This document shows, piece by piece, positions 1 through 6,836 of a stretch of DNA of 11,376 nt. The notes beneath the pieces were generated by a model. It worked only from the letters and a program-made list of their open reading frames with translations, was not told the origin of the DNA and did no database searches. The stretch is from an uncultured Oscillospiraceae bacterium. GTDB taxonomy: Bacteria > Bacillota_A > Clostridia > Oscillospirales > Oscillospiraceae. A program made the translations under genes and the position numbers. Every line of letters begins with the position of its first letter. Position 1 is the stretch's first letter. Where the stretch lies: NCBI GenBank assembly GCA_944385265.1, contig CALWWO010000110.1:1-11376 (forward strand), in the 5' to 3' direction.

Positions 1-55
1 GCAGGTTCCTGCTTCGTAATCCATTGTTCGGTTTTCAGAGTGCAAACTCTGGAAA
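1..55 (+). other. rRNA operon spacer upstream of 5S, with processing-type hairpin
   Basis: This AT-balanced stretch precedes the 5S gene and is probably the 23S-5S spacer, although the 23S end itself is not in the window. Positions 32-41 and 46-55 form a 10-bp stem (one G-U pair) closed by a GCAA (GNRA-type) tetraloop. The stem ends directly against the first base of 5S. That placement suits a maturation signal for precursor rRNA, but this role is inferred. A small GCAGG/CCTGC inverted repeat lies at 1-12. Confidence 0.55.
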
Positions 56-171
<116 letters not shown>

Positions 172-182
172 ACACTCTTACG

Positions 183-219
183 AAGAAGGCGGTGCTTTCA
201 GCACCGCCTTCTTTTTTTT
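183..219 (+). terminator. Rho-independent terminator of the rRNA operon
   Basis: A GC-rich perfect stem, GAAGGCGGTGC (185-195) with GCACCGCCTTC (201-211), has a 5-nt loop (TTTCA) and is followed by a run of eight T. This is a textbook strong terminator 12 nt after the 5S 3' end. Confidence 0.95.
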
Positions 220-289
220 ATTCTTCCTTTCCCCTTACGTATGACTTATTTCCTTAATTCTGCTTAAACTAATAATTATTCTTTTACTG

Positions 290-318
290 TTGACTTATTG
301 TAAAATACAACATATAAT
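290..318 (+). promoter_or_regulatory. Sigma-A promoter of the MFS gene
   Basis: TTGACT (290-295) and a perfect TATAAT (313-318) are separated by exactly 17 bp, and transcription should start near 325. The TTG inside this -35 box is the first possible start codon of the longest reading frame. That longer start is therefore very unlikely, because it would lie upstream of the transcript. Confidence 0.85.
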
Positions 319-334
319 TATATTAATAATTTGT

Positions 335-340
335 AAAGGA
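335..340 (+). promoter_or_regulatory. Ribosome binding site that sets the MFS start
   Basis: AAAGGA lies 9 nt before an in-frame TTG at 350 and about 10 nt into the predicted transcript. No other in-frame ATG, GTG or TTG before residue 40 has such a site. Confidence 0.7.
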
Positions 341-349
341 TTTGAGATA

Positions 350-1549
350 TTGGGGCTTATTAAGAAAATAAAGAACGCGAACATTGAGGAAGAACCCAAA
401 ACATTGTGGAACATTCCGTTTATCGTTGTACTTGTTTTTGGATTTATATCGGGATCAGCTAATCAGATGGTAAATCCGCTGATATCAAAATACGCGGTAG
501 AACTAGGAGCAAATCTCTCCCTTGCCGGGACGATCGTGGGGCTTCAAGCCGGTATGGCTATGTGTTTCCGACCGCTGTCCGGTGCGGCTTCCGATATGCT
601 GAACAGAAAATATGTCATGATAGGCAGCATAATCATATCGTCGCTCGCTTTCTCGGGATATCTTCTTTTTAAAAGCATAGCGGCGGTGATCGTGTGCCGT
701 TTGCTGCAGGGGCTTGCTTTTGCTTTTATGAGTGTTGCAAGGACGGCTTTTGCGACTGAGTATATGCCGAAAGATAGAATGGGAGAGGGTATAGCCTATA
801 CCTCGTTTGGGATCGTACTTTCGCAGATGCTTGGACCTAATATTGGGCTGTGGGTCTCGGAAAATTTCGGGTATCAATATTGTTTTGCTACGGCACTCGT
901 TCTATCGCTGCTGGGTATAGCGCTTTTATCTCAAGTTCCATATAAGCATAAAAAGAACGAGCAAAAAAGGGAGAAAATTAAACTCAGTAACCTGATTGCT
1001 TTTTCTATTATACCTTATGCGCTTTTATCAGGGCTTTTCTCCATGACAACACAGCTTGCAAATTCATTTATAGCTCTGCTTGGAGAGGAGAGAGGGATTG
1101 CGAATGTCGGCTTGTTTTTTACGGTTTATTCGATCGTGGCGCTTGTGCTGAGACCAATATCGGGAAAAATCCTCGACAGATACGGCTTGTCGGTAATAAT
1201 ATTTCCGGCTTATGTGTTCGCCTCGCTTACGATGGTTTTTTTAGGAATTGCACAAAGCCTCACCCTCATTCTTTTCGCAGCTGCGTGTAAAGCGTTAAGT
1301 CAGGGAGTCGCCATGCCAAGTATCCAGGGGGCGGCGGTAAAGCGGCTGGGCAAGGAAAAGGCGGGCGTCGCCTCGGCGACGATACACATGGGGCAGGATA
1401 TGCTCAATCTGATAGCGCCTGCGATTGCAGGCTCTATCGTAACGGTAACGGATTATAGGACGATGTATCTGATTTTTGCGGCTGTCGTAATTATGGGCAT
1501 CCCGCTGTATATGCTGCTGAATCGATTTGAAAAAAGAAGAGCTGCGTGA
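350..1549 (+). CDS. Major facilitator superfamily (MFS) transporter
   Basis: An inner-membrane secondary transporter of 399 aa from TTG 350, the normal size for a 12-helix MFS protein. About 20 polar residues precede the first hydrophobic segment. The loop between helices 2 and 3 has the MFS motif A pattern (RPLSGAASDMLNRK, residues about 74-87). The matching C-terminal-half copy reads RPISGKILDRYG. A Lys/Glu-rich stretch (about residues 200-212) marks the central cytoplasmic loop. The substrate cannot be read from the sequence; drug efflux or sugar/organic acid transport are both possible. The gene is monocistronic, with its own promoter and terminator, so a link to the downstream lactate-type operon is not shown. 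The start follows the ribosome binding site; a longer start at 290 lies inside the promoter. Isoleucine codons (ATT/ATC/ATA mixed) are less ATA-biased than in downstream genes. Confidence 0.85.
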   Translation: MGLIKKIKNANIEEEPKTLWNIPFIVVLVFGFISGSANQMVNPLISKYAVELGANLSLAGTIVGLQAGMAMCFRPLSGAASDMLNRKYVMIGSIIISSLAFSGYLLFKSIAAVIVCRLLQGLAFAFMSVARTAFATEYMPKDRMGEGIAYTSFGIVLSQMLGPNIGLWVSENFGYQYCFATALVLSLLGIALLSQVPYKHKKNEQKREKIKLSNLIAFSIIPYALLSGLFSMTTQLANSFIALLGEERGIANVGLFFTVYSIVALVLRPISGKILDRYGLSVIIFPAYVFASLTMVFLGIAQSLTLILFAAACKALSQGVAMPSIQGAAVKRLGKEKAGVASATIHMGQDMLNLIAPAIAGSIVTVTDYRTMYLIFAAVVIMGIPLYMLLNRFEKRRAA

Positions 1550-1560
1550 AATAAAAAATT

Positions 1561-1591
1561 ACGGCGCCGGAGATGACGGCGCCGTTTTTTT
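1561..1591 (+). terminator. Rho-independent terminator after the MFS gene
   Basis: ACGGCGCCG (1561-1569) pairs perfectly with CGGCGCCGT (1577-1585) around a 7-nt loop and is followed by T residues to 1591. It begins 11 nt past the TGA and separates this gene from the next operon. Confidence 0.92.
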
Positions 1592-1618
1592 CATGTAGAA
1601 AATTCCAAAAGCATGGTG

Positions 1619-1627
1619 TATGATAAT
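1619..1627 (+). promoter_or_regulatory. Weak candidate -10 region for the ldh-etf operon
   Basis: TATGATAAT lies between the upstream terminator and the first gene and contains two overlapping -10-like hexamers (TATGAT and GATAAT). No good -35 was found 16-18 bp upstream. An activator-dependent promoter is possible. If used, transcription would start near 1632, which supports translation from 1653 rather than from the ATG at 1620. Confidence 0.35.
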
Positions 1628-1652
1628 ACTATTGAATGTCGAGGTGTGTGCA

Positions 1653-3239
1653 ATGCGGGAAAACGTGATAAAAAAGATGAGCGGCGAGTTTGCGGAATAT
1701 CTGAAAGACGAATCAAGAACTGTAGGATATGCCGATTCGATATCGTTTCCGAAAACGGAAAAGGATATAAAAGATATCGCAGCCTATTGCTATAAAAACG
1801 GGACAAGGATCACTGTACAGGGGGGACGCACAGGACTTGCGGCTGCCGCTGTACCATTTGGCGGGCATGTGATAAATATGTCAAAGATGAACAAGGTGAC
1901 CGGTATGAGCATGGAAAACGGCAAATTTTACCTCTATGTGCAGCCGGGGCTTGCGCTGTCGGAGCTCCGAAAAGCAATAAGCTCAAAAAAATTTGACATA
2001 GGCGGCTGGTCTCAAAGATCGATCGAGGCATACGGTGAATTTATAAAAGCGGGCGAACAGTTTTTTCCGCCCGATCCGACTGAAACGTCGGCGACGCTTG
2101 GCGGGATGGTATCGTGCAACGCATCTGGGGCGCGGACGCACGGATACGGTGCGACGCGCCGATATATCGCGGGACTGAGGATAGTGCTTGCGGACGGAGA
2201 TACAGTGACGATAAAGAGGGGCAAAGTCTTTGCGGATGGAAGACGGCTAAATATAAAAACGAACGGCGGCAAAATAATAGATGTGCAGCTCCCGTCGTAT
2301 AAAATGCCGAAAACAAAAAATGCGTCGGGATATTTTGCCGCCGACGATATGGACGCGATAGACCTTTTTATCGGCTCTGACGGAACATTGGGGATAATTT
2401 CAGAGATAAAAATAGAGATGCTGCCGCATCCGGCGGAGGTATGGGGAACGACCTGCTTTTTTGAAACTGAAGCTCAGGCGCTTACGTTTACGGATAAAAT
2501 AAGAAAAACGGATATAAAGACGGTCTCGATCGAGTATTTTGACATGCGCGCGCTTGAGATACTAAGGACGCAGAAAGCGGAAAAGACGGCGTTTGCCGCG
2601 CTGCCCGCAATACCGGAAAAGGCGGGGACCGCCGTGTACGTAGAGTTACACGGCGATGATGAAAACACGGTGGCGAGTGCGCTTTTCACTATAGGCTCGG
2701 TGATAGCCGAGTCAGGCGGAGATGAAAACGACGCATGGGTAGCGAGGACGGAGACGGACCGCGACAGACTCATGTTTTTCAGGCATGCCGTACCGGAGAG
2801 CGTTAATATGCTGATCGACGAGAGGAAAAAGGAATATCCCGGCATAACAAAGCTCGGCTCCGATATGTCCGTGCCTGATGAGCGCTTATTCGATGTCGTG
2901 GCGCTTTACAGAAAAACGCTGGCGGAAGCGGGGCTTGAAGCGGCGGCATGGGGACATATAGGAGAAAATCATATCCATGTAAACATACTGCCCAAAAACG
3001 AAGAGGAATACGATAAGGGCAAAAAACTGTTTATCAAATGGGCGGAAGAAGTGACAAAAATGGGCGGAGCCGTCTCTGCAGAGCACGGAGTAGGCAAGCT
3101 GAAAGCGCCGTTTTTAAAGATAATGTACGGTGAAGAGCATGTGAAAGAGATGGCTGCGGTAAAGAGAGCCTTTGACGGTAAATATCTTCTCAGCGTCGGC
3201 AATTTATTTTCCGAGGAGGACGGAGGGGTGAGCATATGA
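1653..3239 (+). CDS. FAD-binding 2-hydroxyacid (D-lactate/glycolate-type) dehydrogenase, Etf-linked
   Basis: A flavoenzyme of the GlcD / D-lactate dehydrogenase family, expected to oxidise a 2-hydroxyacid and pass electrons to the EtfAB pair encoded next. The N-terminal PCMH-type FAD domain shows the pyrophosphate loop QGGRTGLAAAAVP (about residues 56-68), PPDPTETSATLGG...NASGA (139-160) and IGSDGTLGI (240-248). The C-terminal FAD-oxidase domain has GHIGENHIHVN (434-444) and AEHGVG (476-481), the usual active-site histidine motifs. At 528 aa it is about 60 residues longer than typical GlcD-like proteins (about 460-470). The extra length sits mainly in the FAD domain (about residues 110-135 and 190-222). 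ATG 1653 was chosen because GAGGTG lies 6 nt upstream; the in-frame ATG at 1620 lies in the likely promoter. The stop overlaps the next start (ATGA). D-lactate is the likeliest substrate by context; glycolate or another 2-hydroxyacid is possible. Confidence 0.85.
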   Translation: MRENVIKKMSGEFAEYLKDESRTVGYADSISFPKTEKDIKDIAAYCYKNGTRITVQGGRTGLAAAAVPFGGHVINMSKMNKVTGMSMENGKFYLYVQPGLALSELRKAISSKKFDIGGWSQRSIEAYGEFIKAGEQFFPPDPTETSATLGGMVSCNASGARTHGYGATRRYIAGLRIVLADGDTVTIKRGKVFADGRRLNIKTNGGKIIDVQLPSYKMPKTKNASGYFAADDMDAIDLFIGSDGTLGIISEIKIEMLPHPAEVWGTTCFFETEAQALTFTDKIRKTDIKTVSIEYFDMRALEILRTQKAEKTAFAALPAIPEKAGTAVYVELHGDDENTVASALFTIGSVIAESGGDENDAWVARTETDRDRLMFFRHAVPESVNMLIDERKKEYPGITKLGSDMSVPDERLFDVVALYRKTLAEAGLEAAAWGHIGENHIHVNILPKNEEEYDKGKKLFIKWAEEVTKMGGAVSAEHGVGKLKAPFLKIMYGEEHVKEMAAVKRAFDGKYLLSVGNLFSEEDGGVSI

Positions 3240-4015
3240 ATATAATAGTTTGTATCAAACAGGTCCCGTCGACGAATGAGGTAAATCTCGACCCCGTTAC
3301 AAAGACGATAATAAGAGACGGGAAACAGTCGGTCACAAATCCGTTCGATACATACGCGCTGGAGCAGGCGGTACAGCTCAAGGAGAGGTACGGCGGCAAA
3401 GTGAGCGTCCTCAGCATGGGTATACCGGCTGTAGAACGGCTTCTACGCGACGCAGTAAGCCGCGGAGCCGACAATGGGATACTGCTTACGGGGCGCGAGT
3501 TTGCCGGAGCCGATACGCTTGCGACGTCGTACGCGCTCTCTCTCGGAGTAAAGCAGATGGGAGGTTATGACCTCATCCTATGCGGGAAAATGGCAATAGA
3601 CGGCGATACGGCGCAGATAGGACCGGAGCTTGCCGAACAGCTCGGTATACCGCATGTGACCAACGTGTCCGGGATAATAAGCGCCGAAGACGGCAGCGTC
3701 ACAGTAGAGCAAAGCTTTAACGGAGGGCGCCGGATAATAAAGATAAAGCTTCCCGCACTGCTTACAGTGTTAAAGGATATAAATATGCCCCGTATGCCGT
3801 CAATATCCGGAGTGCGACGCGGTACGGAAGCTGAGATCGAGATCATGGGCGCAAAGGAAATAGGCGCAGATATATCGCGCACGGGACTTGCCGGCTCGCC
3901 GACGCAGGTCGTCAGGACGTACACGCCGGAGAGAAGCTCCGAGGCTGTAGTAATACAGGGGGACGCGGCGCAGCAGGCGGCCGGTATAGCGGAGATAATT
4001 GCGGAGGTGCTTTGA
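3236..4015 (+). CDS. etfB: Electron transfer flavoprotein beta subunit (EtfB), bifurcating type
   Basis: A 259-aa cytoplasmic Etf beta subunit. It begins MNIIVCIKQVPST, as this family does, and carries NPFD (35-38), GADT..TS (91-97) and the adenine-nucleotide loop CGKMAIDGDTAQIGP (116-130). In bifurcating Etf proteins this subunit with EtfA holds the FAD that splits electrons and binds NAD. GGAGGGG lies 7 nt upstream. The ATG overlaps the preceding TGA, and its own TGA overlaps the etfA ATG by one base, so all three genes should be translationally coupled and made in matched amounts. The partner dehydrogenase upstream and ferredoxin domain downstream point to NAD-dependent confurcation rather than to fatty-acid-oxidation Etf; this is inference from context. 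Confidence 0.92.
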   Translation: MNIIVCIKQVPSTNEVNLDPVTKTIIRDGKQSVTNPFDTYALEQAVQLKERYGGKVSVLSMGIPAVERLLRDAVSRGADNGILLTGREFAGADTLATSYALSLGVKQMGGYDLILCGKMAIDGDTAQIGPELAEQLGIPHVTNVSGIISAEDGSVTVEQSFNGGRRIIKIKLPALLTVLKDINMPRMPSISGVRRGTEAEIEIMGAKEIGADISRTGLAGSPTQVVRTYTPERSSEAVVIQGDAAQQAAGIAEIIAEVL

Positions 4016-5196
4016 TGAACGGACTGAATATAGATAAAAGCCTCTGCGTCGGCTGCGGAAACTGTGTGTCAGGCTGTCCGCAAAGCGCGCTGTTCATAGA
4101 GAATGGAAAAGCTGTGGTAAACGATGAGCTTTGCGTGATGTGCGGGATGTGCGTAGATTCATGTCCTGTGGGAGCGATGAGCATACAAAAGGACAAAAAT
4201 ATCACGCCCGCCGCAAAAGGCGACGTGTGGGTGTTCGCCGAAATTTCGGATGGAAAGATACACGATTGCGCGAAAGAGCTTATTGGAAAAGCCCGTGAGC
4301 TGGCAGACGACCTTGACGCAGATGCATCCGCCGTGCTTATAGGCGGAGCGGACGTATTGCCGCTTTCTGCGGAGCTGTGTCATTATGGAGCGGATATCGT
4401 GATAGCGGTAACGGGTGATAAATATGAAAACATATTCGAAGAGGAATATGCGGAGATATTGGCGAAGCTCATTGAAGATAAAAAGCCTGAGATCCTGATG
4501 CTTGGCGCAACTGAGTTTGGGCGTTCGCTTGCGCCGCGCGTCGCTGCAAGGGTAGGGACCGGGTTGACGGCAGATTGCACGATACTTGAGATAGATCGGG
4601 AAACGCGGCTTTTGCGGCAGACGCGACCGGCTTTCGGCGGAAACCTGATGGCGACGATAGTGTGCCCAAATCACCGCCCGCAAATGGCAACGGTAAGGCA
4701 AGGAGTCTTTCCCATGCCTCAGGAGGATAAAAGCCGTAAAACTGCTATAGAACAGTATCAGCCGGACGTATCCGAGTCTCTCAAAGAAGTGATCTCCGTC
4801 ATAAAAGCGGAGGCTGAGGTAAAATCGATATCGGATGCGGAAATAATCGTATCGGCAGGCCGCGGGATAGGATCAAAAAAGAATCTCGCACTTGTGCGGG
4901 AGCTTGCGGAGCTTCTCGGCGGCGAATACGGAGTAACAAGACCGCTTGTGGATTTAGGCTGGAGCGAGTATATGCATCAGATAGGACAGACGGGCGTGTC
5001 CGTCGCACCGCGGCTGCTGATAGCCTGCGGGATATCGGGTGCTATACAGCATTTGTCCGGAATGGCAGGAGCCGAAACGGTCGTTGCGATAAATACTGAT
5101 AAGGATGCTCCGATCTTCGCAAGGGCAGATTACGCCGTCGTGGGCGACTGCGTGGAGGTATTAAAGGAGCTTATAGCACAGCTTAAAAGTAAATAG
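4015..5196 (+). CDS. etfA: Electron transfer flavoprotein alpha subunit with N-terminal 2x[4Fe-4S] ferredoxin domain
   Basis: A 393-aa EtfA. Residues 1-60 are a bacterial-type ferredoxin domain with two complete CxxCxxCxxxCP motifs: Cys 11, 14, 17, 21 and Cys 40, 43, 46, 50. The Etf alpha domain follows, and its C-terminal FAD-binding part shows SAGRGIG (280-286), QIGQTG (322-327), SGAIQH (341-346) and NTDKDAPIF (360-368). Ferredoxin-fused EtfA is known from the lactate dehydrogenase-Etf complex of acetogens such as Acetobacterium woodii, where electrons pass between ferredoxin, NAD and lactate. The same role is inferred here. ATG 4015 with GGAGGTG at 4003-4009 is preferred over the adjacent TTG at 4012. 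No lactate permease or racemase gene is seen in the window. Confidence 0.93.
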   Translation: MNGLNIDKSLCVGCGNCVSGCPQSALFIENGKAVVNDELCVMCGMCVDSCPVGAMSIQKDKNITPAAKGDVWVFAEISDGKIHDCAKELIGKARELADDLDADASAVLIGGADVLPLSAELCHYGADIVIAVTGDKYENIFEEEYAEILAKLIEDKKPEILMLGATEFGRSLAPRVAARVGTGLTADCTILEIDRETRLLRQTRPAFGGNLMATIVCPNHRPQMATVRQGVFPMPQEDKSRKTAIEQYQPDVSESLKEVISVIKAEAEVKSISDAEIIVSAGRGIGSKKNLALVRELAELLGGEYGVTRPLVDLGWSEYMHQIGQTGVSVAPRLLIACGISGAIQHLSGMAGAETVVAINTDKDAPIFARADYAVVGDCVEVLKELIAQLKSK

Positions 5197-5203
5197 ATAA
5201 AAA

Positions 5204-5260
5204 CGCCTTGCCTGCCATTTTCCATATATCGTACGGAACGGCAGACGAGGCGCATCTTTT
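5204..5260. terminator. Bidirectional terminator-like hairpin between etfA and rodA
   Basis: CGCCTTGCCTGCC (5204-5216) pairs with GGCAGACGAGGCG (5240-5252), with one internal mismatch and one G-U pair around a 23-nt loop. On the plus strand it is followed by CATCTTTT. On the minus strand it is followed by five T. It could end both the etf operon and the convergent rodA transcript. The mismatch and large loop lower confidence. Confidence 0.6.
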
Positions 5261-5420
5261 ATATTACAGTGATTTTGCGGTACGATGACCTCTAAAACGC
5301 AAATTTTCAGCGCTGCGAATGGCGGGGGGATTGTACTTCAAAATGAGGTTTTGCCCTAAAAGTGATTTCACGCAGAGAGATGATTTTGTATTGTGAAGTG
5401 AAAAAGTCTGCGCGGGCAAG
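5261..5420. other. Intergenic stretch with short hairpins and a 24-codon open frame
   Basis: No recognised gene. A plus-strand frame of 24 codons runs from ATG 5285 to TAA 5359 without a ribosome binding site. A CAAAA/TTTTG hairpin lies at 5339-5355. TTCAC and GTGAA form a second weak inverted repeat at about 5367-5398. It may be the 3' untranslated region of rodA, an intergenic repeat, or remnant DNA. Confidence 0.3.
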
Positions 5421-6563
5421 CTATTTGATACGCGTAAACCTGCTTGGTCGCGGTTTCATCTTTATACCTGAAACTATCCCCATCGCGGCAAACATCGTTA
5501 TTATAGAAGACCCGCCGTAGCTGAAAAACGGGAGAGTAAGCCCGATGACCGGCGTAAGACCGAGGCACATGCCGATATTTTCGCATGTTTGGAAGGCGAG
5601 CATAGCGGCAATACCGATACATACGAGCGAGCCGAGCGAGTGATTCGATTTTATGCCGATATAAACGCATCGGACGATAATAATAGTCAGCAGAAGGATT
5701 ATAAGAGCGCATCCGATAAGACCAAGCTCCTCTCCGGCGGCGGAGAATACAAAGTCCGTTTCCTGATGCGGGACCGAGCCGGATTGCGTGTAAGAGCCGT
5801 TGAAAAGCCCTTTGCCAAACAACCCGCCTGATGATATGGCTGCTTTGCTCTGATTCGGCTGCCATTTGATCCCAAGCCCCGTCGGGTCGATAGTGGGGTC
5901 AAACGGGGCGAGTATACGCTCCTTCTGCCTGTCAGTGAGGAAGTATCTCCATGCGAGGGGCGTTACTGCGGCAAGAAGACCGCCGCCGATAAGAAACCAA
6001 TAGAATTTAAGACCGGCAATATACAGCATGACGGCGAATATGAACGCGTAAACAAGAGCGGAGCCAAGGTCTGAAGAGACAGCGATGATAAGCACGAACA
6101 TAAAGCCGCAGAAAGCGACAAGCTGCGCCATCGACCAGATATGGGACAGACCGTGCCTCTCCTGCAAATGAGTGATAAGCTTTGCAAGAAGTATTATAAA
6201 TGTTATTTTAACTACCTCCGCCGGCTGTATGCCGATTCCGGCGAAACGAATCCACGCCTTATTACCGGAATTTCCCTCAACGCCGAACGGGATGAGCGAT
6301 AGGATAAACAACACGCTGAAAAGGAAAAGCAGCTTCCAGCGGTCGGCAAGGATATCGATATCTAAAACAGAAAAGATGAAATACAGAAATATTCCGCATA
6401 AAAGCGCCGCTATCTGGACATATGTTGCGCGCATAGAGCCGGTATAAGCGGTGGCGCTCGTTATAAGCACGATACCGTAAAGCGTCGAAATAACGCATAT
6501 GACAAGCAAAAAAGTGTCGGACTTTTTTAAATAATCCTTCAACAGAGAATAAAATTTTTTCAC
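5421..6563 (-). CDS. rodA: Rod-shape-determining SEDS glycosyltransferase RodA
   Basis: A polytopic membrane protein of the FtsW/RodA/SpoVE family, which polymerises lipid II glycan chains for side-wall growth with a class B penicillin-binding protein. It is 380 aa from GTG 6563, with about ten hydrophobic segments. Family signatures are GNKAWIRFAGIGIQPAEVVKI (about 100-120), the extracellular loop with ETDFVFSAAGEELGL that contains the presumed catalytic Asp (about residue 270), and the C-terminal PVIGLTLPFFSYGGSS (338-353). GTG 6563 was chosen because GGAG lies 6 nt upstream. The longer in-frame ATG at 6632 lacks such a site and overlaps the likely promoter. No mreBCD or PBP2 gene is nearby, so it stands alone here. 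RodA is favoured over FtsW because of the WIRFAGIGIQPAE context and overall match; SpoVE/FtsW cannot be fully excluded. Confidence 0.88.
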   Translation of the reverse strand: MKKFYSLLKDYLKKSDTFLLVICVISTLYGIVLITSATAYTGSMRATYVQIAALLCGIFLYFIFSVLDIDILADRWKLLFLFSVLFILSLIPFGVEGNSGNKAWIRFAGIGIQPAEVVKITFIILLAKLITHLQERHGLSHIWSMAQLVAFCGFMFVLIIAVSSDLGSALVYAFIFAVMLYIAGLKFYWFLIGGGLLAAVTPLAWRYFLTDRQKERILAPFDPTIDPTGLGIKWQPNQSKAAISSGGLFGKGLFNGSYTQSGSVPHQETDFVFSAAGEELGLIGCALIILLLTIIIVRCVYIGIKSNHSLGSLVCIGIAAMLAFQTCENIGMCLGLTPVIGLTLPFFSYGGSSIITMFAAMGIVSGIKMKPRPSRFTRIK

Positions 6564-6569
6564 AGCGTA

Positions 6570-6573
6570 CTCC
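6570..6573 (-). promoter_or_regulatory. Ribosome binding site that sets the rodA start
   Basis: On the minus strand TTTGGAG lies 6 nt before GTG 6563. This favours the 380-aa product over the 403-aa version. Confidence 0.7.
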
Positions 6574-6600
6574 AAACTGAAAAATTTACATATATAGTAT

Positions 6601-6629
6601 ATTTTAACATTGTTTAGCCGCTTCGTAAA
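6601..6629 (-). promoter_or_regulatory. Candidate rodA promoter
   Basis: On the minus strand TTTACG (6629-6624) and TAAAAT (6606-6601) are 17 bp apart, giving a start near 6594 and a leader of about 30 nt before the GTG. Agreement is 4/6 and 5/6 with sigma-A consensus. Confidence 0.45.
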
Positions 6630-6645
6630 CATAAATAAGCCGCTT
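6616..6645. repeat. AGCCGCTT direct repeats at the rodA promoter
   Basis: AGCCGCTT occurs at 6616-6623 and 6638-6645, 22 bp apart start to start, about two helical turns. One copy lies in the promoter spacer and the other just upstream of the -35. The inverted core AGCGG follows at 6651-6655. This spacing suits a dimeric regulator, but no regulator is identified. Confidence 0.4.
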
Positions 6646-6670
6646 TTTTGAGCGGGAATTTAAATATATC

Positions 6671-6699
6671 TTTAAATACAGGCGGTAAAATGATATAAT
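6671..6699 (+). promoter_or_regulatory. tsaE operon promoter with extended -10
   Basis: TTTAAA (6671-6676), a 17-bp spacer and TATAAT (6694-6699) preceded by TGA give a perfect extended -10 (TGNTATAAT). Transcription should start near 6706, leaving a leader of about 130 nt before tsaE. Confidence 0.75.
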
Positions 6700-6720
6700 A
6701 TCCGCTGTGCGGATATTATA
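6694..6720. repeat. Perfect palindrome over the promoter start region
   Basis: Arms 6694-6705 and 6709-6720 are exact inverted repeats of 12 bp around a 3-bp centre (TGT). Each arm carries a TATAAT box, one per strand. There is no T tract, so it is not a terminator. It may be an operator or a pair of face-to-face promoters. Confidence 0.8.
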
Positions 6721-6836
6721 CTTGAGATTTAAGCCCTTTTCCACACCGCTTACAGCGGCAACCGGAAAAGATGGCGCATTATATCACACCGGCGCAGCCA
6801 ACGTGATATGATTCTGTCCGGCTGAGAGGTGAGAAA
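6706..6836 (+). promoter_or_regulatory. Structured tsaE leader with possible Shine-Dalgarno masking
   Basis: Three foldings can be drawn. Hairpin 2 pairs CTTTTCC (6736-6742) with GGAAAAG (6764-6770), and inside it CCGC with GCGG (6746-6758). Hairpin 3 pairs ATTATATCAC (6778-6787) with GTGATATGAT (6803-6812). A crossing alternative pairs CAGCC (6795-6799) with GGCTG (6820-6824) and CACC (6787-6790) with GGTG (6828-6831), which would cover the ribosome binding site AGAGGTGAG. Hairpin 3 and the alternative share base 6787 and cross, so they should exclude each other or form a pseudoknot. It matches no riboswitch class that I recognise. Confidence 0.4.

Noticed and set aside
4159..4701. 180-aa minus-strand open frame inside etfA
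   Set aside because: Complement of conserved Etf coding sequence; no independent support.
5368..5865. 165-aa minus-strand open frame
   Set aside because: It overlaps rodA on the same strand in another frame; rodA has clear family motifs, and this frame has an Arg-rich, low-complexity product typical of a shadow ORF.
6564..6632. N-terminal extension of RodA to ATG 6632
   Set aside because: No ribosome binding site, and the segment overlaps the candidate promoter; GTG 6563 has GGAG at the right distance.
6822..6827. CTGAGA, the thi-box core of TPP riboswitches, just before tsaE
   Set aside because: None of the other TPP-riboswitch segments surround it, and coding sequence begins 10 nt later.
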